This document shows positions 17,341-25,789 of a stretch of 64,000 nt of DNA, in pieces (the stretch's first letter is position 1; each line of letters opens with the position of its first letter). The stretch lies in contig NZ_CP120863.1 in assembly GCF_026191725.2 (NCBI RefSeq), forward strand, positions 3,762,001 to 3,826,000, given 5' to 3'. Origin of the DNA: Roseibium porphyridii. GTDB taxonomy: Bacteria; Pseudomonadota; Alphaproteobacteria; Rhizobiales; Stappiaceae. Under the pieces are notes generated by a model. It had not been told where the DNA came from and did no database searches. It saw only the letters and a program-made list of their open reading frames with translations. The translations under genes and the position numbers were made by a program.

Positions 17341-18801
17341 ATGAAAGATGCTGCCCATTCAGGGCTTGCATCCGGCCGCTACAAGCGCAATGGTTTTGGA
17401 CCGGTTTCAAGCTTCAGAAAAATCACAAAGATAGAGCCAAACCGGAAAGCTGCGTTATTTGGGAGGCATGCAGTGCTCATTTTGCTGGCCGTTCTGGCCG
17501 CCATGTTCGGTTTCCTGTTTGGCACGGACCAAGGCGTCATCTCAGGCGCTTTGCCACTTTTGAAAAAGGAATACGCCTTCACGGTTCAAAGTGAAGGCTT
17601 CATGACGGGCGCTGTTCCCTTTGGAGCAATTTTCGGGGCAATCGCCGCGCTCCTTCTCGTCGATCGCTTCGGTCGCAGACCCATGCTGATCTTCAGCTCA
17701 ATCCTGTTTGCCGCCGGATCGCTTGCAGCCGCCTCTGCTTTTGGTGTCTGGTCGCTAACGGCAGCCCGCGTGATCATCGGGGCCGCTATCGGTGTTTCCT
17801 CTCTGGTTGCCCCCATGTATCTGGCAGAGATCGCGCCAGCGCGTATTCGCGGCGCTGTCGTTTCCGCGTTCCAGCTTATGATCACCGTCGGCATCCTTGC
17901 CGCCTTTGTTGTTGATTGGGCTTTCTCGTTTTCAGGGTCCTGGCGGCTGATGCTCGGGTTCAGTCTTGTGCCAGCTTGCATTTGCCTGACTGGTATCCTG
18001 CGCGCTCCGGAAAGCCCACGCTGGCTTGTTCTGGCAGGCCGGGAGAAAGATGCGCGGCAGGTTCTGCAAACCGTTCAGCCTGACATCACGCCGGGACGGG
18101 TCGACAAGATCGTCAATGAGATTGAAGCCAGCCGTCCGTCCGACCCGGCTCAGGAAAGCTGGAGTAACTTCAAAAATCCACGCCTGCGATTTCTGCTGAT
18201 CTTCTGTGTGGCCGCATTCTTCCTGCAGCAATTCAGCGGAATTAACGTCATCCTGTCGTATGCACCTCAAATCCTTGAAAAAGCAGGCCTCAGCGGTCTG
18301 GCCAACGAATTGATTGCCACTGCTGGCATCGGCGCATTGAACGTGGCAGTGACCATCTTATCAATGCTCATGGTCGATCGCCTCGGTCGCCGCCCCTTGT
18401 TCATCTTCGGCTTTGCTGGTGCCTTCCTAAGTCTTACGCTGATTGCGGTTCTCTTCCAGATCGACAACCCAGGCTTTGCATGGCTCACTCTTGTCGGGCT
18501 CTTCGCTTTCGTTTTCTTCTTTGCTGTCAGCCTCGGACCACTCCCCTGGCTTTATATGTCCGAGTTGTTCCCGCTCGCCCTCAGAGGCAAGGGAATGGCG
18601 ATCGCCTCGCTTTCAAACTGGATTTGCAACTTCCTTGTCGTCTTTCTGTTTCCTGCGCTCGCGGCCGGTCTGGGAGAAGCCATGACCTTTACGCTGTTCG
18701 CTCTTTGCTGTGCGTTCGGGCTTTGGTTTTCCTGGGCATATGCACCTGAGACACGCGGGATTTCGCTGGAGGAAATCGACCAGTCGATTGCAGAAAAGTA
18801 G
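17341..18801 (+). CDS. MFS sugar porter
   Basis: A 12-helix major facilitator of the sugar porter family: FGFLFGTDQGVISGAL in helix 1, DRFGRRP in the loop between helices 2 and 3, APMYLAEIAPARIRG after helix 4, PESPRWL after helix 6, QQFSGINVILSYAP in helix 7, DRLGRRP, and the final PETRGISLEEI. Substrate is likely a hexose or pentose moved with protons or by facilitated diffusion. The start is uncertain: the ATG at 17341 has no clear ribosome-binding site, while an in-frame GTG at 17473 is preceded by GGGAGG at 6-nt spacing but would begin right at helix 1. Convergent with an araC-type gene 3 bp away. Confidence 0.88.
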   Translation: MKDAAHSGLASGRYKRNGFGPVSSFRKITKIEPNRKAALFGRHAVLILLAVLAAMFGFLFGTDQGVISGALPLLKKEYAFTVQSEGFMTGAVPFGAIFGAIAALLLVDRFGRRPMLIFSSILFAAGSLAAASAFGVWSLTAARVIIGAAIGVSSLVAPMYLAEIAPARIRGAVVSAFQLMITVGILAAFVVDWAFSFSGSWRLMLGFSLVPACICLTGILRAPESPRWLVLAGREKDARQVLQTVQPDITPGRVDKIVNEIEASRPSDPAQESWSNFKNPRLRFLLIFCVAAFFLQQFSGINVILSYAPQILEKAGLSGLANELIATAGIGALNVAVTILSMLMVDRLGRRPLFIFGFAGAFLSLTLIAVLFQIDNPGFAWLTLVGLFAFVFFFAVSLGPLPWLYMSELFPLALRGKGMAIASLSNWICNFLVVFLFPALAAGLGEAMTFTLFALCCAFGLWFSWAYAPETRGISLEEIDQSIAEK

Positions 18802-18804
18802 TCT

Positions 18805-19776
18805 TCAGAGTTTGCGGAATGAAGCAGGCGTCTGACCGACGACACGCTTAAAGGCGCGTGCAAATGCCGCTTCGGATTCATAACCAACGGAAGAAGCAAT
18901 CTCGGCCAGGGAACTGCCGCTGTTCTTCAATTCGCTGCAAGCCAGCTGCATTCTCCATCGGGTTACGTAATTCATGACCCCGTCACCGGTTAATTCCTTG
19001 AACCGAGCAGCAAACGCCGATCTGGACATGCCGGCATGTTGGGCAAGACGCTCTATCGTCCAGGAGGCGTCAGGCTCTTTGTGAAAGACCTGCAGGGCTT
19101 TGCCCACCTTCAGATCACGGAGCGCCGCAATCCATCCGGTTTGTTGATCCGGTGACCGCTTCAACCAACTTCGAATGGCCTGAACAACCAAGATGTCCGT
19201 GAGACGCGTGAGCACCGTTTCACCGCCGGGCTGTGGGTTCCGGGCTTCTTCTGCAAGGTATTGAAGCGTACCTTCGAGCCACCTGCCCGCCTGCAAGTCA
19301 AATTCGTCCAGAAATATCACCTGAGGCAGAAGCTCGATCAGTCTTTCGGCTGCTACATGGTCCACTTTCAGCACACCGCAGGTCATGCGTGTCATGGCGC
19401 CGCCGCCTCCGAAACTCATGGTTTCGAAATTTGGGCTGTGTCTTTTGGCGGGAATGTCAAAGAGAGGTGTCAACGGGCTGCCTGCGTTATCCCGCAGGTC
19501 TACCGCGCGTCCATGCGGAAGCAGGGCCAATTGGCCGTGCCCCAGCTCAAGCACGTCTCCGTTCTTGAGGTCCAAGATACACTTGCCTTCGGTCACGACG
19601 ATCAGAACCAGTCGCTTCGCAAGCTCCGGAACCGCAATACCCCAAGGCGCCGTCAGTTCCGGCACGCAATAAAATGTCCCACTGAGATTGAGCAGGTGAA
19701 GCACTTCGCTCAACGGATCACGCTTGTCGGTGCTCACAGGCGCGGGATTATTCTCTTCAGCAACGATATCGGACAA
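18805..19776 (-). CDS. AraC family regulator with cupin sensor domain
   Basis: A 323-residue regulator. The N-terminal ~190 residues match the cupin-type AraC_binding/Cupin_6 domain (LLNLSGTFYCVPELTAPWG near the start, GHGQLALLPHG). The C-terminal ~100 residues are a double helix-turn-helix: WTIERLAQHAGMSRSAFAARFKELTG and SLAEIASSVGYESEAAFARAFKRVVGQTPASFR. The ligand is unknown. It is divergent from the small DUF4345 membrane gene at 19897, so that gene is the likeliest target, with the convergent sugar porter a less direct candidate. Confidence 0.9.
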   Translation of the reverse strand: MSDIVAEENNPAPVSTDKRDPLSEVLHLLNLSGTFYCVPELTAPWGIAVPELAKRLVLIVVTEGKCILDLKNGDVLELGHGQLALLPHGRAVDLRDNAGSPLTPLFDIPAKRHSPNFETMSFGGGGAMTRMTCGVLKVDHVAAERLIELLPQVIFLDEFDLQAGRWLEGTLQYLAEEARNPQPGGETVLTRLTDILVVQAIRSWLKRSPDQQTGWIAALRDLKVGKALQVFHKEPDASWTIERLAQHAGMSRSAFAARFKELTGDGVMNYVTRWRMQLACSELKNSGSSLAEIASSVGYESEAAFARAFKRVVGQTPASFRKL

Positions 19777-19896
19777 GGATGTGTTTCTGAGCCTGATTCT
19801 GGACGATCTGCTGACTTTTTAACACTTTCAAGCATGGAAAATCCAGACCAGCCCCGTCACCTTTACGCCAGACCAAACCACAACCGGAGAATTGGA

Positions 19897-20301
19897 ATGG
19901 CCAGCATTCAAACAAAAATCGCCCTATCCCTATCAGCTTTGACACTGGGTACCGTCGGCAGTCTCGTCGTTTTTGCGCCTGCGTCTTTATTTGAGCTGAA
20001 CAAAGTCGTTCTTGATCCGTCTGCGGCCATGATGAGTGAAATCAGAGCTCCCGGCGTGCTGGTCCTCGTCGGTTTCGCCCTGGCAATGGCCGGCTTGAAA
20101 GACGATAGACTGCTGAGACCAGCACTCACCTTGTCGGCTGTGCTGCTGCTATCCTATGGCGTTGGACGCCTGATCAGCCTGCCGATAGACGGAATTCCAC
20201 CTGTGTCGCTTCTTGCGGCATTGGCAATAGAGCTTGTTCTTGGCGCATGGTGCGCGCTCCTTGTGGTCAACGCGCGCGCGCCAACGCAGCAAACAGGCTA
20301 A
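19897..20301 (+). CDS. DUF4345-like small membrane protein
   Basis: The 134-residue product has four membrane helices (around 7-27, 49-66, 74-91 and 100-122) and the IRAPGVLVLVGFALAMAG segment seen in DUF4345 proteins. No enzymatic motif is present. The ATG at 19897 has GGAGA upstream. It is divergent from the AraC gene and ends just before a hairpin that mostly serves the opposite gene. Confidence 0.72.
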   Translation: MASIQTKIALSLSALTLGTVGSLVVFAPASLFELNKVVLDPSAAMMSEIRAPGVLVLVGFALAMAGLKDDRLLRPALTLSAVLLLSYGVGRLISLPIDGIPPVSLLAALAIELVLGAWCALLVVNARAPTQQTG

Positions 20302-20336
20302 AAAAAGCCGGTGCAGGCAAATGCACTGCACCGGCT
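20300..20336 (-). terminator. Terminator of the old-yellow-enzyme gene
   Basis: AGCCGGTGCAG (20306-20316) pairs perfectly with CTGCACCGGCT (20326-20336). On the minus strand the stem is followed by a run of T (the A-run at 20300-20306). It lies 56 bp past the stop codon of the minus-strand gene and directly abuts the end of the plus-strand DUF4345 gene. Confidence 0.85.
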
Positions 20337-20392
20337 AAGCTTCAGACCGCCTCAGAAGGGGTGGATGTCAGACAGCCTGAATCTTGTCCCGT

Positions 20393-21499
20393 CTATTCGG
20401 CGGCAATTGTCGCTTCATCCAATGAAGGATAGTCGATGTAGCCCTTTTCATTGCCACCATAGAGTGTCTCGGGATCGAGCTGGTTCAACGGAGCGTCAGC
20501 TCTCAGACGATCCACCAGATCGGGGTTGGAGATGAACGGCCTTCCAAAAGCCACGAGATCAAGTCTCCCGCTCTCAATGGCATCGATCGCCGAAGCCCGT
20601 TCATAGCCATTGTTGCCCATTCTGACGCCGTTGAAGAGCCCATACAGCGCAGCCAGGTCGCCCCCTTCGGGGATGTCGCGCGGCCCGCCGGTCTGGCCTT
20701 CAACAAGGTGAAGGTACGCAAGGTCGTATTCGTTCAACAAACGTATCACGTGTGAGAAGGTTTGTTGCGGGTCGCTGTCGGCAATGTCGTTCGCGTTGGA
20801 AAATGGACTAAGACGGATACCGACCCTTGCGCCGCCCCAGACACTTACGACAGCATCCATGACTTCCTTCAAGAAACGTGACCGGTTTTCGACAGATCCA
20901 CCATAAGCGTCTTCTCGCTTGTTTGACCCGTCTCGCAGGAACTGGTCGATCAGATAACCGTTGGCCGCATGCACTTCGACCCCGTCAAAGCCTGCATCAA
21001 GGGCATTTGCCGCAGCCTTGCGGTAGTCTTCGACAATTCCAGGAATTTCACTGACTTCAAGCGCTCGTGGTGTCGGGGTATCTACAAATTGCTCGCCGTC
21101 GAAGGTTTTCGATTGAGCGGCAATCGCGCTTGGAGCAACGGGATCGACACCATCCGGCTGCAAAACAGGATGCGAGATCCGGCCGACATGCCAGAGTTGA
21201 AGCACAATCTTGCCACCCTTGGCATGAACCGCGCTGGTTACCTTTTTCCATCCATCAACCTGGGACGTGGAATAGATGCCCGGTGTCCACGCATACCCCT
21301 TGCCTTGCGGCGATATCTGTGAGGCTTCAGTAATGATCAGGCCTGCCCCTGCTCGCTGGCCATAATATTCGGCCTGCAATTCTGTTGGGGCATCGTCCTC
21401 GGCACGGGCGCGGTTCCGCGTCAGCGGTGCCATGACCACACGGTTCTTCAGTTCAATCGCACCTGCATGTGAGGCTTGGAAAAGCTTGCTGTCCGACAT
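20393..21499 (-). CDS. Alkene reductase, old yellow enzyme family (NemA-like)
   Basis: A 368-residue FMN-binding (beta/alpha)8 barrel that reduces activated C=C bonds (or nitro compounds) with NADPH. Family motifs: NRVVMAPLTRNRA near residue 20, LQLWHVGRISHP, the substrate-binding HAANGYLIDQFLRDGSNKR (His-Ala-Ala-Asn), YGGSVENRSRF and the terminal FGRPFISNPDLV. A TetR-type gene lies just upstream on the same strand, as in nemR-nemA pairs that respond to electrophiles. A near-palindrome at 21540-21559 overlaps its promoter region. Confidence 0.95.
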   Translation of the reverse strand: MSDSKLFQASHAGAIELKNRVVMAPLTRNRARAEDDAPTELQAEYYGQRAGAGLIITEASQISPQGKGYAWTPGIYSTSQVDGWKKVTSAVHAKGGKIVLQLWHVGRISHPVLQPDGVDPVAPSAIAAQSKTFDGEQFVDTPTPRALEVSEIPGIVEDYRKAAANALDAGFDGVEVHAANGYLIDQFLRDGSNKREDAYGGSVENRSRFLKEVMDAVVSVWGGARVGIRLSPFSNANDIADSDPQQTFSHVIRLLNEYDLAYLHLVEGQTGGPRDIPEGGDLAALYGLFNGVRMGNNGYERASAIDAIESGRLDLVAFGRPFISNPDLVDRLRADAPLNQLDPETLYGGNEKGYIDYPSLDEATIAAE

Positions 21500-21539
21500 C
21501 TTGCTATCCTTTGCAGTCTTGTGGTCGGGTTGGCATAAA

Positions 21540-21559
21540 ATTGGAATGATCAGTCCAAT
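21540..21559. promoter_or_regulatory. Putative TetR operator ahead of the alkene reductase gene
   Basis: ATTGGAATGATCAGTCCAAT is a 20-bp near-perfect palindrome (one mismatched pair), 41 bp before the alkene reductase start. Its right half reads ATTGGACTGA on the other strand, the same element that recurs upstream of the tetR gene at 22263-22275. Confidence 0.65.
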
Positions 21560-21601
21560 AATAGTCGTGAAACTTGTCTGCGGTGTTCCGATCAGGTTGG
21601 C

Positions 21602-22210
21602 TTAAGGTGAAAGCACCTCTTTGGCTTGCTGAATCGTTCGCGTGATCCGTTCGGCAGGTATCCCAGCTTTTCTGAGCGCCAGCGTGCCAATGGCCAGTGA
21701 CGAGTAGGCACTGGCCTTGTCTCGGGCGGCATCCGGATTTGCGGGATCTAGTGCCTTGGCGAACAGATCTTCGATGCTTTCAAGATGGCGCCGACCAAGT
21801 TCGGCGACTTTCTCGTCATGCGGGGCAAGCTCGGTAATGCAGTTGATCAAAAGGCACCCGCGCGGTCCGCCCTTGGGGTCCGACAAGGCCTGCATCATGG
21901 CATCGACAACATTTGCATCGCTCGCCTCAGCCGCCCGTGCGGTTTCCGCCAGGCCGCGTATCCCATTGCGGGAATAGTATCCAACGGCCCTTAGAAACAG
22001 GTCCTGCTTGCTGCCGAAAGTTGCATAAAAACTCGATCGGCTCAGCCCCATGGCACTGGTCAGGTCATCAAGTGAGGTTGCCTCGAAACCCTTCTGCCAA
22101 AAGACATTCATCGCCGCTTCCAGCGCTGCTGCCTCATCGAATGCACGAGGACGCCCAGGCCCTGAAGCCCGTTTTTGCTCTGATGTCGATTTGCTCGCAG
22201 CGTTGCTCAT
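21602..22210 (-). CDS. TetR family regulator (NemR-like position)
   Basis: A 202-residue repressor. The helix-turn-helix lies at about 24-70 (ALEAAMNVFWQKGFEATSL, then LSRSSFYATFGSKQDLF). The ligand domain carries GGPRGCLLINC, with two cysteines seven apart that could sense electrophiles or oxidants as the NemR cysteine does, although many TetR proteins share this motif. The gene is immediately upstream of the alkene reductase on the same strand, with matching operator-like elements before both genes. Autoregulation plus control of the reductase is the likely role. Confidence 0.9.
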   Translation of the reverse strand: MSNAASKSTSEQKRASGPGRPRAFDEAAALEAAMNVFWQKGFEATSLDDLTSAMGLSRSSFYATFGSKQDLFLRAVGYYSRNGIRGLAETARAAEASDANVVDAMMQALSDPKGGPRGCLLINCITELAPHDEKVAELGRRHLESIEDLFAKALDPANPDAARDKASAYSSLAIGTLALRKAGIPAERITRTIQQAKEVLSP

Positions 22211-22223
22211 GACACTGATATGG

Positions 22224-22275
22224 ACTGGCCAGTTCAGAATACAAGAAGGCCGCAGATATTTTTTGGACTGACCAA
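22224..22275. promoter_or_regulatory. Putative TetR operators upstream of tetR
   Basis: ACTGGCCAGT (22224-22233, perfect 10-bp palindrome inside TGGACTGG) and TTGGACTGACCAA (22263-22275, TTGG/CCAA arms) lie 14-65 bp before the tetR start. Both contain TGGACTG, shared with the operator candidate before the alkene reductase gene. Confidence 0.55.
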
Positions 22276-22313
22276 TTCAATACTCGTGCAATGCGGTACC
22301 GAATTGAGCCAAA

Positions 22314-23501
22314 CTACATGCGGCAAGAACCGGCATACGCGTCGCCGACATCGTCAAAAACCCGCGCAATGGCTTCCATTTCATAAAGCCTGCTGGTTCT
22401 GCGCACGCCTTCGACGAGATAGAAATCCTGAATTGGAAACTGGTTCGAATTGAACCGGAAGTCACCGCGAACGCTTTCGAACGGAGCAGCACTGATTGCC
22501 GAAATAAGAGCTTCCTGCTCCTTCACCCCACCTGTCAGTTCGAGCGCAAAATGAATGAGCTTGGCGGCATCATATCCTTGTGCTGCATAGACTGACGGCG
22601 CGTATTTGTACTTTCGGGAAAATTCCCGAACGAACCTTTTGTTCGCGGGGTTGTCGAGATTGGGTGCCCAGTGAGATGCCGAGAAAAGCCCCTCACCCAT
22701 CTCTGACGTGATTGGAAGCGTAATTGCATTGATCGTGTTCGATGACAGGAAAGGGACAATGCCCTTCAGTCCAGAGGTGTGAAACTGTTTCACCAGCTCG
22801 ACACCCATACCACCCGGCATAAAGGCATAAATGGCATCGGGTTCAATTTCGGCGATCTGGTTGAATTCCTCGGCAAAATCGGTCTGACCAAGTCTTGGGA
22901 AAAGCTCGCGCGCAATCTGACCCTTGAAGTGCCGCCTGAATGCAGACACAGCATCTCGCGCAGCTTCATAGTCTGGGGCGATTGTGACAACCTGTTGATA
23001 TCCCTTGAGGCTGGCATATCGCCCCATGGTCTCGTGGACCTGATCATCCTGGGATGCGGTTGAGAAAAAGTACCGGTTGCACTTGCCGCCTGCGATGGGA
23101 GCGGGTCCGGAATTCGTTCCAATGAACAGTGTCTTCGACCGAACGACAGGATCGTGTACCGCAAGCATCACTCTGGAGAAATTGACGCCGACGAGCACGT
23201 CGACACCATTTTCATCTATCAGTTTGGTGACCTGTTTTACCGCGTGTTCGGGATCGAGCTTGTCGTCAACGACCAACACGTTTGTCGCCAGACCTCCAAG
23301 TGCACCATTTGATTGCGCGACCGCCAGCATGAAGCCGTCCCGCATGTGTTCACCGAAGATCGCAGCCGGTCCTGACAAAGTTGCCAGGAGCCCGACCCTC
23401 AGTTCCTTGGCTTCCTGAGCGACAGAAACACTCATCGCAAAGGCCGATGCCACAGCGACACCCATTGCCTTGATGAAGAATTGAGATAACCAGCGCGCCA
23501 T
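22314..23501 (-). CDS. ABC-type periplasmic binding protein, branched-chain amino acid type
   Basis: A 395-residue secreted protein with a signal peptide (MARWLSQFF... to about residue 29, VSVAQ-EA) and a type I periplasmic-binding fold (Peripla_BP_6): LRVGLLATLSGPAAIFGEHMRDGF, VDVLVGVNFS, FIGTNSGPAPIAGGKCN, and GYDAAKLIHFALE. Such proteins deliver amino acids, amides or aromatic compounds to ABC importers. No permease or ATPase gene is next to it, so its partner is elsewhere or it acts as a sensor. An in-frame GTG three codons upstream is an alternative start. Confidence 0.88.
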   Translation of the reverse strand: MARWLSQFFIKAMGVAVASAFAMSVSVAQEAKELRVGLLATLSGPAAIFGEHMRDGFMLAVAQSNGALGGLATNVLVVDDKLDPEHAVKQVTKLIDENGVDVLVGVNFSRVMLAVHDPVVRSKTLFIGTNSGPAPIAGGKCNRYFFSTASQDDQVHETMGRYASLKGYQQVVTIAPDYEAARDAVSAFRRHFKGQIARELFPRLGQTDFAEEFNQIAEIEPDAIYAFMPGGMGVELVKQFHTSGLKGIVPFLSSNTINAITLPITSEMGEGLFSASHWAPNLDNPANKRFVREFSRKYKYAPSVYAAQGYDAAKLIHFALELTGGVKEQEALISAISAAPFESVRGDFRFNSNQFPIQDFYLVEGVRRTSRLYEMEAIARVFDDVGDAYAGSCRM

Positions 23502-23851
23502 AATATTCACTTGCCCATTTTTCTAAACGACGGCGCGACCCACATTTCGCATCCGAACGTTCGACTCGCACATATTGTGGACGAGACTCGTTAGGCATTT
23601 GCAAACAAGGCCGTGATGCCCGGCATTCACCACAAGCCCGTCACATTTTCCGTAAAATTCCCCAGTGCTGCCCCAATCCGGCCTGTGAACCGACGCATTA
23701 ACAAAGGTTAATGCTTCAGGTCGTGGTCAGTGCCTGATGCCGTTTTGAACTTGTTGAAGACGGCAGGAACAGGAGTGTTCAGCAAGAAATACCGACCGGG
23801 ACCAATGTCACCGCTCTGAGCGTACCCGTAGCGCAAACCCGGGAGGGCCAA
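23502..23851. other. Intergenic region, divergent promoters
   Basis: 350 bp between the binding-protein gene (minus) and the SH3b gene (plus). It should contain two promoters. The only clear signal is the strong ribosome-binding site GGGAGGG just before 23852. No gene or hairpin is recognised. Confidence 0.4.
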
Positions 23852-25021
23852 ATGTATTCCGTAATCGCGCCTGCCAATTCTTGCGATATCAGCACCAGCT
23901 ACAGAACGGACAATGTAACAGCTAAACCACCAAAAAAAGACCTTAAACTCGTCCATACAACCGATACGGCTGCAATTGCTCTTCAAGATCCCGAACCACT
24001 GGATGCCAGCAAGATTGCAGCAAAGATCCTACACATGCATGCAACGTCTGAGGATGCGGACATCAAGGAAGCACGGAAACCAAAACTGCTCGATGGGCAT
24101 GAGGAAGCGGATTTGGAAATTCCAGGCGTGTTTCGCCGGCCGCGAGAAAGTTTTGATGCACCGCCTCAGGAACCGACTGCAGCTCCCCTGTCTGACGCTA
24201 TCAAATTGAAAGCCCGGTCCGGTCTACAGGACCCGAAATCCAAAATGTTTCTGATCAGCGCCATACTCATTGCCGCGATAGGTTCCGCGGGCTTTGCGAT
24301 CGGAATGGCAGCTGCCAACAAACCGGTTGAGGAAGATTCCCGACTGGTGACAACCGAAGCGATCTCCGCCGAACCGACCATTGAAGGGCTCATCGCCGAA
24401 GACGCGGCATCCCCGGTTGGTGCACCTGCCCTCCATTACAGCGGGGCGACAACTGCACAACTTGAAAATGCGAAGGAGCGCATCCGGCTTGCTTTCGCGG
24501 AACGCGGCACCCTGAGCACACCACAAGTTGCACCACTCTACCCGCAGACAAACGACACAATGCCCTCAGGTTCCGAGCAGCCGACGCTCACCTTGGGCGA
24601 CAATGCAACTGGTATTGATGCAATCGCCGGAAGCAATGCTCAAGCGGTTACTGCCGGCACCACGGCTACTCTTGCACCGTCAATCACGGAACCTGCATCT
24701 CAGTCCGAAGCACCGTTGCAAAAGGAAACAACCTTACAATCAGCGTCTGGCGACTCTCCTGAAACCGCCAGTGTGACACCTGCAACGACGGATGCTCCGG
24801 CAAGCGCTGGCAGTACCGACTATCCCAACAAGGGGACCATCACTGCATCGGTCAATCTAAGGAAATCGGAAGACAAGGACGGAACGATCCTTGCTGTAAT
24901 TCCTGCCGGTACCGACATCAGTTTCAACACATGCGGCACGTGGTGGTGCGGTGTCGACTTCGATGGACAGACCGGCTTTGTCGGCAAGAAGTTTATAGAA
25001 CAGAAACCTGCTAGCGAATGA
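23852..25021 (+). CDS. Single-pass membrane protein with C-terminal SH3b domain
   Basis: A 389-residue protein with a strong ribosome-binding site (GGGAGGG). Residues 1-130 are charged and probably cytoplasmic, 132-155 form one membrane helix (MFLISAILIAAIGSAGFAIG), 160-325 are a low-complexity Thr/Ala/Ser/Pro-rich spacer, and the last ~60 residues form a bacterial SH3 domain (GTITASVNLRKSEDKDGTILAVIPAGTDI... WWCGVDFDGQTGFVGKKFI). The layout suggests a domain that reaches across the periplasm to peptidoglycan. No enzyme domain is present. Role in envelope organisation is inferred from the domain only. Confidence 0.75.
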   Translation: MYSVIAPANSCDISTSYRTDNVTAKPPKKDLKLVHTTDTAAIALQDPEPLDASKIAAKILHMHATSEDADIKEARKPKLLDGHEEADLEIPGVFRRPRESFDAPPQEPTAAPLSDAIKLKARSGLQDPKSKMFLISAILIAAIGSAGFAIGMAAANKPVEEDSRLVTTEAISAEPTIEGLIAEDAASPVGAPALHYSGATTAQLENAKERIRLAFAERGTLSTPQVAPLYPQTNDTMPSGSEQPTLTLGDNATGIDAIAGSNAQAVTAGTTATLAPSITEPASQSEAPLQKETTLQSASGDSPETASVTPATTDAPASAGSTDYPNKGTITASVNLRKSEDKDGTILAVIPAGTDISFNTCGTWWCGVDFDGQTGFVGKKFIEQKPASE

Positions 25022-25169
25022 GTCATCTATCCAGGTAGAAGCTTGTTAAGCCCTACTCCGTATCTTTCTCCAGGGCTCATCGTCCATCTCTTGATGGGCT
25101 GTCCTTGACACACTGGAAACGCTCCGGTGGATGACTTAAAAAGCCTGAAAGCAGCTACGGAGACAGATC

Positions 25170-25649
25170 ATGGCTTGCCGCCGATCGTTCGCACTTGCCG
25201 CCACACTGTTCGCCCTGTCCGGCCTGAGCTTCAGCCAACCGGCGCTCGCAGACGGAACGGACTGCGTCGTTTATGCCACCGACTATGCAAATGCACATGT
25301 GGGAAGCGGAGACGTTGTGGGAGACGCCGTTTCCGGCGGCATGGCAGGAGCTGTTGTTGGAGGCGAATGGCGCGGCCCGCGCGGTGCGCGCCGAGGCGCC
25401 CGTGCAGGCGGTGCGCTTGGCGTGTTGGACAATCTCGGATCGATGCCAGGCGGATGGGAAGCACTTTACGATATGGCCTACCAAATGTGTCAGCAGCAGA
25501 CTTCCGGCGTGAATGCTGACAGTTACCCGCAATCCGGGTTGGCAGGTCCGCGCTCCGATTGCCGGTCTTCAGCGACCGTCAACGGTCATCTGAAACGCTC
25601 GCCAGATGGTGCGATTATGGCAGGGTCTGATTTCGGCAATTGCCAGTAA
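25170..25649 (+). CDS. Small secreted glycine-rich hypothetical protein
   Basis: A 159-residue protein with a GGAG ribosome-binding site and a signal peptide ending at about QPALA-DG (residue 27). The mature part has a glycine-rich segment (about 49-85, GDAVSGGMAGAVVGGEW then arginines and more glycines) that recalls glycine-zipper membrane-associating motifs, and four cysteines spread across the mature chain that may form disulfides in the periplasm. I do not recognise the family. Flanking genes deal with cell wall and envelope. Confidence 0.65.
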   Translation: MACRRSFALAATLFALSGLSFSQPALADGTDCVVYATDYANAHVGSGDVVGDAVSGGMAGAVVGGEWRGPRGARRGARAGGALGVLDNLGSMPGGWEALYDMAYQMCQQQTSGVNADSYPQSGLAGPRSDCRSSATVNGHLKRSPDGAIMAGSDFGNCQ

Positions 25650-25789
25650 ACCTTCTTGCGCCCGAAATCCTGTGCGCGACACATTTCAGCGCGCTTGACC
25701 TGTTGACCTTGCCCGCGAAGCACAGTCAACTAGGCTGGTTTTTTTAGGCTCCGCCGTCTCCATTGCGCCAGAATACGACAGGACTGTTC

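Noticed and set aside
19261..19896. N-terminal extension of the DUF4345 frame
   Set aside because: It is antisense to the AraC gene; the real start at 19897 has its own ribosome-binding site and begins a membrane helix.
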